This document shows, one piece after another, positions 35,089-46,600 of a DNA stretch of 64,000 bases. The translations under genes and the position numbers were made by a program. Position 1 is the first letter of the stretch; the number at the start of each line of letters is the position of its first letter. This DNA comes from Fragilaria crotonensis (taxonomy: Eukaryota; Bacillariophyta; Fragilariophyceae; Fragilariales; Fragilariaceae), in the NCBI GenBank assembly GCA_022925895.1, contig JAKSYS010000280.1, positions 1 to 64,000 of the forward strand, given 5' to 3'. The notes beneath the pieces are model-generated. The model saw nothing but the letters and a program-made list of their open reading frames with translations, was not told the DNA's origin and did not search any database.

Positions 35089-36384
35089 CGACATCCTGAG
35101 CGCAGGAAGAGCAAGTCATCAAACCTTCTTATGCATGACATCACCACTGTGGTCACTTCATGTGGATCTGCCTGTGAGCGGACCTGCAGTCAACTTTCGT
35201 GATCAGGAATGGGCCGTTTGGACACGATTGACGTAAGTACGAGATGTGATAGATTTGTCGGCTGAAGCCCTTTCCGAATCCTGCTGTTGTCATCAGTTGC
35301 AATGTGTTCACCCTGTCGCTCGTGTACGATTCATCCTGCTACATTCTTGCTGGGGTTGAATGACTGGCTGCGAGTGAATCTGAGCTTCATGTAGATTGGG
35401 TTTTCCCTTTCGATGATGGATGTTTGTGCGACCCTTCCTAAGGGCGCTACTTCGCAGCCTTCAATCTCTTGGGCGGCATCCTTTGGCAGCAGAGGCAGCT
35501 ACCAGCTCCTATTCACTCCTTCTTTCACACCACGGCTTATCAACTTTGCCTCTTGGCCCCGAGCCGATTCGTGATTGCAACGGGGTATGTTGGCGCGAAC
35601 GTCAGTAATGAAATCGGTGTCCACGATTGCTTGTAGGGAAAATCGTTGTCCTTCAAACTTGATTCAAATCTGGACTCCGTCCACTGTGTCATTGATTGGG
35701 GGCATTTAGGATGCCGGCAAGGCTGTCTGTGAGGCGTGGTTTGGGAAGCCACGCCGGGAAGGTTGAGCCAATGTTCGGCAGCGGTATTGTCGCAAGCGGG
35801 ACCAGTGGATAGAAGAAAAGCTATTGTGATGGCGTCTACTGTTGTGATCATACTCTACCTCTCCTTCTGTCCATTTGTCAACCAAAGTTTTCTGTGAGGC
35901 ATGCTTAGGTTCTCTTTGCACAATTCAGTTATGCTTCGGGTTTGCATTCTCGATATTGTTTGTGTCACTGTTCTTCGGTCATTGTTTAATATTCTGTGGA
36001 AAATTCAATGAGAAGTGCTATTGCCAGGAGCCAACCACCAAAGACAGGAACACAAACTGGTGCATTACCATATCTTAATGTTACATGCTTTACTATATTC
36101 CAACATATATCAATCAGATTCTCCGTCATTCAGTATCTTTCAACTACCAATGTACGCAAGGGATTCTGTGGAACATTCAAAGAGCAATCAGAGAAGAACA
36201 CAAGAAAGAACAAGGAAAGTGCAGCTTCAGAGTTCTCACTTTCAAGTTCATTTCCTTCATGTTTTATTCATCTCACAACTAGTCAATTGCAAAATACAAC
36301 AATCCTAAGAATTTAAACTAATTCGTCGAATCTGAGCCCTTATTTGTTGCTCCATTGCCTCAAATATAACTTTTCTGAGCGGAC

Positions 36385-36700
36385 TTACCGGTAGTGTGGC
36401 GAAGCGCCTGACGGACGGCCAGGGCGGGCAGTGCAAGACCATTGTCGGGCGTCGGGCACATTTCCCAGCATGCTGCGTGATCCCGGTCGGACATCGGTCG
36501 GCTGGGGCGGAGCGCGTGGAGTAAGCTCGGCCGCTAGCGCAATCTCGCGGACGGTCGGTGGAAGCGGGCGCGACGGTGTGGTCAACAGCCACCCAAGGGC
36601 TGCCGCCTCCTGCGCCGCGGGCGTTGCATGTCGAAAGGGCATAGTGGACCCGAGCATTTGTTGCCGGTTGTGCAACTTGAGATATGACGAGTTGTGGTCG
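36385..36700. other. GC-rich island inside AT-richer DNA
   Basis: Positions about 36400-36660 are clearly GC-rich (GGCCAGGGCGGGCAGTG, CGGTCGGCTGGGGCGGAGCG), while both flanks are AT-rich. A 141-codon frame is open on the minus strand (P, A, R, S rich) and a 93-codon frame on the plus. It sits at the end of the gag-like part of the fossil and may belong to it. Confidence 0.5.
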
Positions 36701-38000
36701 TATGACCACTGAGAAGAATTGGCAACGTAGGAAGACCACCCCAATGTTAAGCAGCCAGGTGCAGAAGGTTCAGAAGGTCCTAATTTCGTTTTTTTGCCGG
36801 GCGGCGTCAAGTCAGATGAGTGTCAACTGTCGGCACATATGCGCCAGTCACTGATCTTTCCAGGCGTTCACACTGGATGTCTGTTTGGTTGTGAGTGTGA
36901 CGTGCAAGGCGCTCAAGAAATGGACAGCTCTTGACGCATTTTCCGTTCAAATGCCAGCGGCAGCACATGTTCGGGATTGGGTCACTTTGTACGTGGTCAA
37001 GGAACTCTTGCCAGTGGTCATTTGTGTCCTTTGGGAACAAATCCTTTTGTGGGTTGAGGACTGTGTGCAAGCTGCCTCCAGTTGTCACAGTTGGAGTTTC
37101 CACCTTCATGTTGCTTCTGCACCCAAGCCTTTCTTTCAATAAGTTGCCGCAGGCTAGGAATACAAAGGCCCCATCATCTGATTGATGGCTGGTTGACCTA
37201 AACTCAAGCAAGGTTGGGGTGATATTGTCCTTGCATTCAACCCCTGCGCACAGGCAGTACCAAGTACTGCTGGATGCGTATTTTGATGAACAATCTGAGC
37301 CTGCATGCAACCGAGATGTCATCGTGGCCTAGCTTGCAGAGTGTTGCAAACGTCAACCCCACCGCCCACGTCAAGATTTGACTCCATTTGTCCAACATGT
37401 CCATGAGCGAAGACTTAGGGCAAAACAGGAGCTCCAAGACCCTCAGCCATGTTTTTGAGCAGTCCGGCAACAAGTTTGTGGAAGTCCAGTGGGACAGTAA
37501 ATAATAGCGTTGTCATGCTGCTCTTGATATCCTTGTCCGAGTAACCAGTGGTTGTGTTGGTTGTCTTGGGTTGCATCGGCACCTTTTTCCGCTGCCATGG
37601 AGCAGGTGAGTGTCTGAGACCCGCAGCAAAATAGGCTGAATGCTCCGGGCCTTCCGGGGCATCAGCGAGGATAAAGGCGATCCTGATGCCTGCGCAGAAG
37701 ACCATGGGGGTGAATGCATCCCTGTCTTTCCTGTTGCGGATGATGTGGTGGATCTGATTCTGAATGTACGCGACGACGTTGCGGAGGAGGGCCAGGATGT
37801 CTGCAAACAACTGAACCCGGCGAGCCAGGACCCTAGTACCTTGGATGTCTCTCGGGGACACAAAGAGGATTCTCTTTGTCAAGAATGGCGGGAACAACTT
37901 GAAGCGTTCGGGGACGCCGTTGTTCCTAACCTCTCCATCATTGTCGATTTGCTTTGATGTTTGATTGCTTGTCTTTGTGAAGAAGAGGCCAGATTAACAA

Positions 38001-41000
38001 GAAGAGAAGTGATGTTTTGATTCAATTTTTCGTATCTTGTCTTGAGCTGTCCAATCTGTCTGTCTGTGTCTGGCGAGCTTGCCTGACTGTCCTTGTCTGG
38101 CTATGTCTGGCTTTGGCCATTTAAATTTGTTTGTCTGGTATGGCACCTGTCCGTCCTCCTTTCCCAATCTTTGGACATTTCTATGTTCTTGCCCACCAAC
38201 TTGGGACACATGATCGCCTCCATTTCTGTGCTTAACACAGGAAAACTGAGGTCTCAATTCTCAATCACACATTGATGAACATACTTTCCACCAACTATTG
38301 CCACTAGGTAGTATTAGGGGTGTACAACCATGGGGGAAACGCTGAAGGCCGGGGGACAGCAGGTGATCACCCTGCTTCTCATTTTCGCTCTTCGTGGCAT
38401 CAACCGAATCAAAAGTCACTTGTGACAAGTCAGACAACCCCATGAGGGCGGCCAGGCTAAATTGTCTGACATGTCAGTTCAAGTACCCATCGTTTTACAG
38501 CACTTCTTAGGAAGGTGGGAAACGTTTCATGGCCATCGTTCAAGCCAACACCTTCCCTGCTTTTTGTCCTCCCAAGCACTCTGATTAGATGAAAGTAGGC
38601 AATATGGTAAACAACAGGAGCAACAACACAAAAAGTATCCTGCTAAAACACTTAACCACACCTACAAAAGTGTGACTGTTCAACATCAGTGAGAGTGCTT
38701 TCACTGATGTCACTTCCACAGCCAGAGTCCAATGGCCAGTAGTGGTATACTGCCGGTAGCACACAAGTTTAAATAAGTGAACCACAGTATATGACCATGC
38801 TGTAGTACTCAGGGTGCAACTTACCACCAGGTACTGGAGAGCAGTCCTCTGGACTCATTACAATTTCTTCTCACCAGCTTCGAAAATCCGGTCTGTCTGT
38901 TGGTCCGTTTTTTGTGTGCTGGGACGCGTGGTTGTGTCGGCGCGAGCACACCACCATGGTGGGTTCAATGTCTTTTTCCAGCGGAGCACGGATCTCTGTG
39001 ATCTCTTGCTTTGCTGTTCAGTCCATTCCTGCACCCTTTCTTGGGTATCAGCAAAAATCCTGCTGGAATGGTCGACAAACCGCCGAGGTGGATCCACCCA
39101 CCATGGTCAAGACTCAACACCATGCATTTAACTTCGCTCGCGGTATCTCTACTGGCTACTCGAGTACTGGCCACATTTCTACTGTACAGCGATCGCTCTT
39201 TTTTCACTTTTCACAACTTTCAGCACTGGTACTTACAATACCAGTATTTTCTCTGGAACCGGAGTGCAAGCTACTGTGCCAAGGTGTACTACAGCAAGCT
39301 GCTGGTTCCCGTCTATCTTTCTCACTTCAAGTGGGTGTTTCTGATCACAGACATTCACTGGTGGTTTGTCCACTATACCACCAGTCCACCAGTACTTCTT
39401 CAACCTGAATGAGTACTCAGCATTGTACTGTTGTACTGCACTACCATCACTTCCTCTGCTGCTACGTAGCATCCTCCTACAAGTACTGCTTCGTTTTCCT
39501 ATTGCCCTTTGCACCCACATGAGTTGGTGTTGTCCTCTATGCTGATGCGTAGCTTTTGCTACTGCTTCTTTATCTTCATCTGTTCCTAAACAAATACCGC
39601 CCGCCCGAAAGTGCCAGCAACATGAAATGCATCCACCTAGAAATAGACGCATGTATAAAAGAGTTTAGTATATATACTCTGGACTCATTATTAACAGCAC
39701 TCTAGACTCATTACTTCTTTTTAATGTGAAAATTTTCCTGAAATTGCGGGGACTTTTCTTTTATACAATGCCATCATGTTTATAATAGCCACCCTTCGAT
39801 GGAAGAAGGGATGGTGATAAAGTGGCAGGTTTCAATTATGAAGTAAAAACATGTTCCACACCCAAGAAGGCCATGGGTCTATTAGAATCCCTTCAACATT
39901 GGAAGATGAAGTGTCCGATGCAGATTTGTATGTGGGAGTTTGCGTCAGAAGCTTGGGATCATACCTCTACCGTACTGAGTCGTAACGTACTGAATAAAGC
40001 CCAAATCAACTCAACTCGTGAGCGAGGAATTAGCATGTTTGATACTCCGTAGTTCTTACCGGTATTTCAGAAAGACTACAACAACCAAGATGTGACGAAC
40101 AACAGGGCAATCCCTCCAGGAATCAGATGCTTAGGCTCCTTAGTGACGTACTAGTAGTTGCATTGCACATGATGCCAAGTCAATCACGAAGAGTGTGATA
40201 ACATTTAATGACATCTTATAAGAAGCCCATCATCATTATGACTTCGCTAACAAGTCAAACAACCCTTACAACAAGGGTTTATAAAATTAAAGAAGCTGTG
40301 TTGACTCTAGTGTGATTGCCATCTACTACACAACATCAGCTTTGGCAATGCTGGTACCACTGACAGCAAACTGTAAGTGAAAGTGTACATTATGAGTTAC
40401 AGCAAACTATTTAGCTCTATTATGACACATACAACACCTTTTAGCCATCTCGCTCTGCACCACATAGTGTGCATCGATGTGGGAGGAAAAAAGAAGAAGA
40501 CTTGCCAAGTCTGCAACACTACATGCAGCAAACTGAAGGTCCTTTGGAATACAACCAGGACCAAGCGAGTACTGTCAAGGCTCCGATAGTTGAAATGTTC
40601 CTCTTATTGATGGAGAAAATAATCATTGATTTGCTCATGATGTCAGCTTTAATCAGAGGCAGACGAGATAAATGTCGACCTTGTAGATGACTACTTTTCA
40701 GGATCAACACCAAGCTGCTGAAGGGTGCATCATTGATGAGTGAGATTCCCACGGTCCTTCAACAGTTTCTCCAAAGCATTTTCCCATCAGAATATTTGCC
40801 TCTTGGCAAACATCTAAGTGGAAATATTGAGAATATTGATGCAGCCCAATTGGGACATTTCAGGATAGCCAATGACCATGATGCAGAAGCAGGATTGAAA
40901 GAGGAGGTTGTGGACACTGTCAATTCACAGAGTGCATGCTTCAGAGACTGTTTGAGCCCCTCAGAGTTTACATGATATTTTGGTGGCCTTGCTTTATGCT

Positions 41001-41524
41001 TGTCTGATGTCCAATCTATGCTTGGTGTGGAATCTGACTTCTCCATCACCATCAGTTGGAGGAGGATCTCCATGAGGAGGCATACCAGCCAACAACTGCT
41101 CCAATGAATCAATTATGCACTGAGCACAAGAACATAGAACCTTGGAGAGCCTTTCAACTTAGTTATTAGTTTGTCAATGGAAAGGATGGAGGTACTCTTA
41201 GGCACTTAATGGAGGGTATACAACGCCAATTAAGCAGTTCTCAAATTTAACCCGAAAATAAGTTTCAAAACTCCAGAATTCAGCTATTTTCGTTATTTTT
41301 AATTTTTGCACGAAGGTAATGGGCCTGGGGGTCCGTTATCCGTAGTAGCCGGGAATACTTGTACAGTACCTAGTACTACAGTACGCTGAGTACACAGTAC
41401 AATACAATAACCAAAAAGAAGCAAGAAACCCATCACAAACGAAAGCAAGGTGCTAAACGTCATTTCCACAACAGCTTCGCCTCTCGCCGCCACTGTTAAC
41501 ATAACTCCCTGAGAATTCATCATT
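38001..41524. other. Gene-poor block with scattered repeats
   Basis: No host gene is recognised. CTCTGGACTCATTA occurs at about 38847-38860 and again at 39677-39690, about 830 bp apart, and CTCTAGACTCATTA near 39700-39713. TGTCTGTCTGTGTCTGGCGAG-like repeats lie at about 38055-38110. A GTAC patch returns at 41355-41400, just before the TRAPPC13 gene. Open frames are short and motif-free. Confidence 0.4.
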
Positions 41525-43052
41525 ATGGCCACGGTATCCCCCAGTGGTGACTTGAACTACGAAGAAACGTCTGTGCCGACGTTGAAGGTTATGAGGCTCC
41601 AGAGTCCTGAGTTGGACCAGGTAGGTTCCGTGTTCGAGCTGACGCTTACTTCTTCGCCATTCAATGCACCTAACTCGAGCATGCCTCTTCGAAAGCCAAC
41701 TGCAGGATCGTTGGAAAGTAAATGCCTCCTCGGTTCTTCGTTTGCGCTACCCGATTCGTTTGGAGGTAAGCTGTTGATCTCATCACTGGTGATGTTCGTG
41801 CTGCCAATATATCCCGTCATTGACAACAACTGAAGCTAAACAAATCTGATTTCACCTTTGCCACACAGTGATTCATGTTGGAGAGACATTTACAGCCTAC
41901 CTTGGAGCTATCAACGTGTCACAAAACCTCATGGTGCGTCGGCTCACGGTCACGGCACAGTTGCAAACCCCAAGTCAACGATGGCCGCTTCCATCTGCAC
42001 TCGATGGAAATTTGGGAGTAGATGTTCGCCCTGGCGACGGCGTAGACGCCATCGTTTCGAAGGCCTTGGAAGAAGCTGGTCAGCATATTCTCAGAATAGA
42101 AGTTGGGTATCAAACGAATGAGGGATCCCAGAAGACGTTTCGCAGGTTTTATCGATTCAAAGTCTCGAATCCACTTGCGCTGGAAGTTCAAACTGTGCGA
42201 TCTGGTGACGATTCATGCCTGGTTTCGATCAGTATCGAGAATACGTCCCAACACGCCATGGTAATTACCGCCGCGACTATTGAGTGTAAACCAGGTCTAG
42301 TGTCGACCCGAATCGGAGGCATATCTCCCACCAAGGTGAGTGGCAGTTTGGCCACTCAACTGTTCGACGCATGCGGGCTGTTGGAACCCAAATCCTCTTT
42401 CCGATACCTCTTTCAAATCAACACCACTGACGCCTACAACGATCGGGGCATTGCTTGTGGAGATGAATTGGGTGTTCCTGTCTTTGAATGGAATAAAACG
42501 ATGGGGGAGACCGGGAGATACGTGTCTGGGCCAATCATCTGTCCGACTGTGCAGCCCCCTGGGTTGATGGACAACAATCCCACTAACATGATGACCGGAA
42601 CAGGTAGCGACTTCGTCGTGCATGGTACCGGACTCTCTGTTGATGTTGCCAAGGTGGCTGCAAGTCGAGGTGCAGGGAAAACAATTAGCAGCCTAGATGA
42701 AATGCTGCCAGTTACTGTGGAACCCCTTCAGCCTCCGTCCACCATGATTTTGGCCTCGCCACAAGAAGTGAAGTTCCTCATTGTCAATCATTCAAATAAG
42801 GCCATGGATCTGCAGCTGCAATTCCGTCTCAATCACATGAGCGGCGTGGTAGTCTGCGGAAAATCCTATAAGAATTTAGGTGAGGTCCCTGCGAACGGCG
42901 GAAGTGTTGTCGAGGCTATGTGCTTCCTTCCCCTGGAGGCGGGACTGCTTCGTGTTCAAGGCTGTTGCATTGTGGACCTGGCTTCGGGCAAGGAGGTGCC
43001 TCAACCGCCGCTTTTCAACATTTTTGTAGAGACAGGTCCGGCACGGCAATAG
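41525..43052 (+). CDS. TRAPPC13: TRAPP complex subunit 13 (DUF974 family)
   Basis: TRAPPC13 is a beta-rich subunit of the TRAPPII/III tethering complexes that act on ER-Golgi and Golgi traffic. The ATG at 41525 (MATVSPSGDLNYEE) starts exon 1, which ends at 41765. The intron 41766-41868 (GTAAGC to CACAG, 103 bp) joins LPDSFG to VIHVGETFTAYLGAINVS. That junction is the most conserved block of the family (LP.SFG..Y.GETF...). Downstream are VRRLTVTAQLQTPSQRWPL, LEEAGQHILRIEVGY, RRFYRFKVSNPLALEV and a second Ig-like half (VTVEPLQPPSTMILASPQEV, FLPLEAGLLRVQGCCIVD). The total is about 474 residues, close to the usual family length. There is no frame break. No signal peptide; a cytosolic complex member. 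Confidence 0.87.
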
Positions 43053-43600
43053 AAATATCTGACCAACCAGAACACAAGGCTGAGAAGTTGTCTTTAGGAC
43101 CCTCCCGTCCTATTGCGACATCTTGCACATTACGAAGACAATGTTTGCAGACTTGTTCATATCATAGTGTATAGAACTTCGTTTTAAATGAGGTTCGCGG
43201 GGTCGACTACCGAGGATTGATATCACGTTGATCATCACGGGAAGTTTCGCATCGTCAATTTCAAATTCTAATGCTCTGTTAGAAGCTAACACGATTGTCG
43301 CCCACAAAGCCGGCGGGTTGAAGTGCGATTTATATCCTCTATAGGTTTGCATTTGTGAAAGTCCATAGAATATGATAGCGATTATTGGAGACTTCTCCAA
43401 CCAATTCCTATCTAACAGGAGAAATCGCAGGTGTGGTAAAGAAACTCGAATTACGGTCTCAGTCTTAAACAGGACAAAGATAACACGTGCTTGACCTAGC
43501 GCACACTTGGGGAATACATACAGAAGAGAGGTGGACTTCATGCGACACTTATCCTACTCGGGCATGGCGATCACCAACAGAACGACGATGCTGTGGCAAT
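43053..43600. other. Intergenic region between convergent genes
   Basis: About 550 bp between the 3' ends of TRAPPC13 and the JmjC gene. Small frames on both strands lack motifs. Nothing else is seen. Confidence 0.5.
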
Positions 43601-46600
43601 TCATTTCTTTGCTGCTGAGGCAAAAAGAGATGAAACTTTGCTCTGCAGATGGTTTGTATACTCTGCGTTCTTCAAGGGGAGCTTGTCTTCGATGTTAGAT
43701 GTTGTCCGTTTGTAAAATTTGTCAATGACAGATTTCCTATCCCGATACGGCATCAAATGCCATGCGGCAGCCCCCCAATCTCCGCGGACTGATGTGCTGA
43801 GACGGCCAGGAAAAGGACTCGGGACGCCGGCCAGAGCTTGCATAATGGCAAATGCGATGATATCGAGCTCTCGTCGCGAAAAGCGGAGAGTTCCCTCCGT
43901 TACCCCCTCCATCAATTCCGTCTCCGCGCAGTCGCTGAAATTTCGAAAAAGCTGCAGCGCTACGTCGTGTTGCATTCCAGGTATGCCATTTACATCTTGT
44001 GAATTTCTCGCCTTCGTTATAAACTCTTTAAGCTCCCGTGCCGAAAATTCAACGGCGAACTTTGTCCCGGAAGTAGAAGGAAGCTCCACAGTAGCGAGAG
44101 GTGTTGTAAGCGCAAGAGATTCGGCTGAGATGTCGAGGTGGTCAACCGGTCCAGATGAATTTCCAAAGAATGCCACCTGTTCGACACATAAAGTCTCGAT
44201 GTCTTCGCTAAAACGGGCTTCCTCCAAGCGTGGGATGACTTCAGCGTAAAATGGTATGTTATCGCCGCCAACCAATTTTTTTGCAGCTTCGAGCATATCG
44301 GACAACGTTTCGCAATTCCACATTCGTTGCTGGATTGTGAAACGTTCGTGACATATGCAGCAGCAGCTGCGCCCCCTTAGGCAACTTCCGCAACGCTCCT
44401 TCACTTTACATTTTCCACACGAAGGGTTTGTCTGGGAGAATGCTCCTGTGTGATTCAAGGAGCTGTCAACAGTATAATCTTTGTCGTTCATAACGACGAA
44501 TTGATGGTGTCTCGAGGCGGAGTGGCATTCTGCACATATATTGAAGTCTTTCTTAAGGAGATCTTCGCAGCCGCTACAATGCAAGTATGTATTTGACAAC
44601 TCCTGAAAGCAGATCTTGCAGAAGTAATCCGAGTTTCCGTAAGGATCTAGAGGAAACACAACAGGGTTTTCCCATGAATGAGGGCGCAACTCCTGTGAAA
44701 CTTGATCTGATCCTGATGTTCGGAATGTCTCTTGTTCCTGGGAGATGACAAATTCTAGGGTTGGCAGCAAACCCTTAAGTATGTTGCGATGGCGTTGTTC
44801 AGCGCGTGTATCGATTGTGGTATTTATCCCGAAGGTCGACCTCCCGGATCGAAGAGCGGCAATCGAAGATTTGCAGCAAGCGAGCAAACAAAGTTTTGGA
44901 ATAGCAAGCGAATGTTTCGGTTTAGAGAGCTTCCGATTGCGAAGCGCCATCTCGAGAGTAGTAGTCATCTCTCGGTTGATTCCAGCTGGGGTGCACCCCA
45001 GAAAGCTCCAATCCCAGGCGATGGAAAAATTCACGCAAGTGGCAAGTTCCTCCAGGTTCAATGCTAAGTGCACCTCCTTCCTCAGTTCCGAGTGGCAATC
45101 ATCGTCTGGCAGCGTCTCTGGGCCAAGCTTACGAAAGGCATGGAACCTTCCTTTCCCAATGTGTAAGTGTTCGCCAGGTTTGAGAATGAGCACAATTGGA
45201 CAATAGCTGAAGCGCAACGTGTGAGCAGCAGACACTTCATTGCGCATCTGTATTCCCATTTACTCACTTGAATGATGCCATTCTTTTAATCTGCGCCTTA
45301 GAAGGCCAGTCGGATGCCTTCTTTCCCTGCAACAAGCGCTATTGTGAGACAAGTCAAGCTGAACGCTGGCAACATCACAAGTAGGAATACTTGCCAACAG
45401 ATCAGCGTGAGGCATCTCGAAGAAACCATTCACGTCCGCATGAAGGGCATTGATATCGTGTCCTTTGGGCAATCTGCGAAGCATAACGACTTCATTGTAG
45501 CCACTCAGGCAAAGGTGGCCAGAGTCAACCGTACCGTATCCTGTAACATACGCGTTCAATTTAGGACGACTGCGGTTGCGCACAATACAACTAATATGAT
45601 CCTTACCATCCTGGTGGAACCTAGTAAATGACCCTGGAGGGGTGACATACAGGTTCGGCCCCATGTCAGGCCTGGCAGCCTCGTTAACCTTCGAAAGTAA
45701 TGCGTTAGAGGCACACAATTGGAAAATCGAGGCGTTGAGTTACTCACCGCATTCATTGCACACATGCTACCGCCTGGTAGAATCTCAGGAAACAGGAATC
45801 TGTCCTTGAAATTTTGGTAGTGTAACGGAAGTTTCCTCTTGATGTCGTAATCTAGCATATAGATGACTTCGTCGACATCCAACGTGGTCGCCTCTCCCAG
45901 AGCGTTAGTATACGAAAGATGCCGTTCCACACTTTCTTTCTCACCAGGCATTTGTAAAAGCTTTAGTCGACCTTCCAAATACTTGAAATAGTCACCAATT
46001 TTCATGGACAAATCTCTGTCAATCTCCTCGTATCGAGGCGTCGGTTCACTATTACCAGAAGTCGTACCATCTTCCTCGATTCTGACGAAACGGCGAAAGC
46101 GATGGTGGTACATTTCTCCAGATGTGGAATTGATTCCTTGATCATTCCACAAGGATCCCTCGAGGCCACGGCAAAATCCACTTGTGATGACTGCAATGTC
46201 GTCACGCTCCATCATCAGCAACAAGTAATCTTTAGCTTTCTGTGATAAAGTGTCAACCTCTGGTTTTAGAGTTGCCCTAAGTACTCGAGTTTCCTCGTCG
46301 AACGACCAAGTGCACGAGGGTTCATCCGTCTCGGTCATGAGTTCTGGCAGTGGTCCAGGGGGTGGAAGTGCACGCACAGTCTCAGCAGGACCTTCAGTTG
46401 CAAACTTTCTCCAAGCAATGTCTTCCACGTACGAAGAAAGAAGATCGGCAGTGTCCTTCATCTCCAATTCATCTCTGGCTTCGCTGCGTGCAGCTTTTGC
46501 GGCATCCTGTTCAACAATTACTCTTGCGGCATCCTGTTCAACAATTACTTTTGCGGCATCCTGTTCAACAATTACTTTTGCGGCAGTGGTCACATGTGAG

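Larger units (their letters stand above)
30470..38000 (-). mobile_element. Decayed retroelement, non-copia, minus orientation (fossil)
   Basis: Several pieces in the same orientation suggest an ancient retroelement. The upstream end (about 36.8-37.95 kb) looks like a gag-type region with helical segments (RVQLFADILALLRNVVAY) and a zinc-knuckle-like cluster, CCRWHLNGKCVKSCP. Further down, about 34.4-34.8 kb, VTTDDLETTLGRLTHAAF resembles the RT-to-RNase H connection seen in diatom gypsy/DIRS-type elements. The family cannot be fixed beyond retroelement, not Ty1/copia. It is thoroughly broken, with well over ten interruptions, so it is old. I could not find its terminal repeats. The ends given are only the outermost stretch with hints. 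Confidence 0.38.

Noticed and set aside
36385-36810. 141-residue open frame (-) in the GC island
   Set aside because: GC-rich DNA keeps frames open by chance; it adjoins the fossil gag-like part and shows no independent motif.
45260-45718. Separate 152-residue gene upstream of the 552-codon frame
   Set aside because: It contains the JmjC HxD motif and lies between good splice sites, so it is internal exon sequence of the large JmjC gene.
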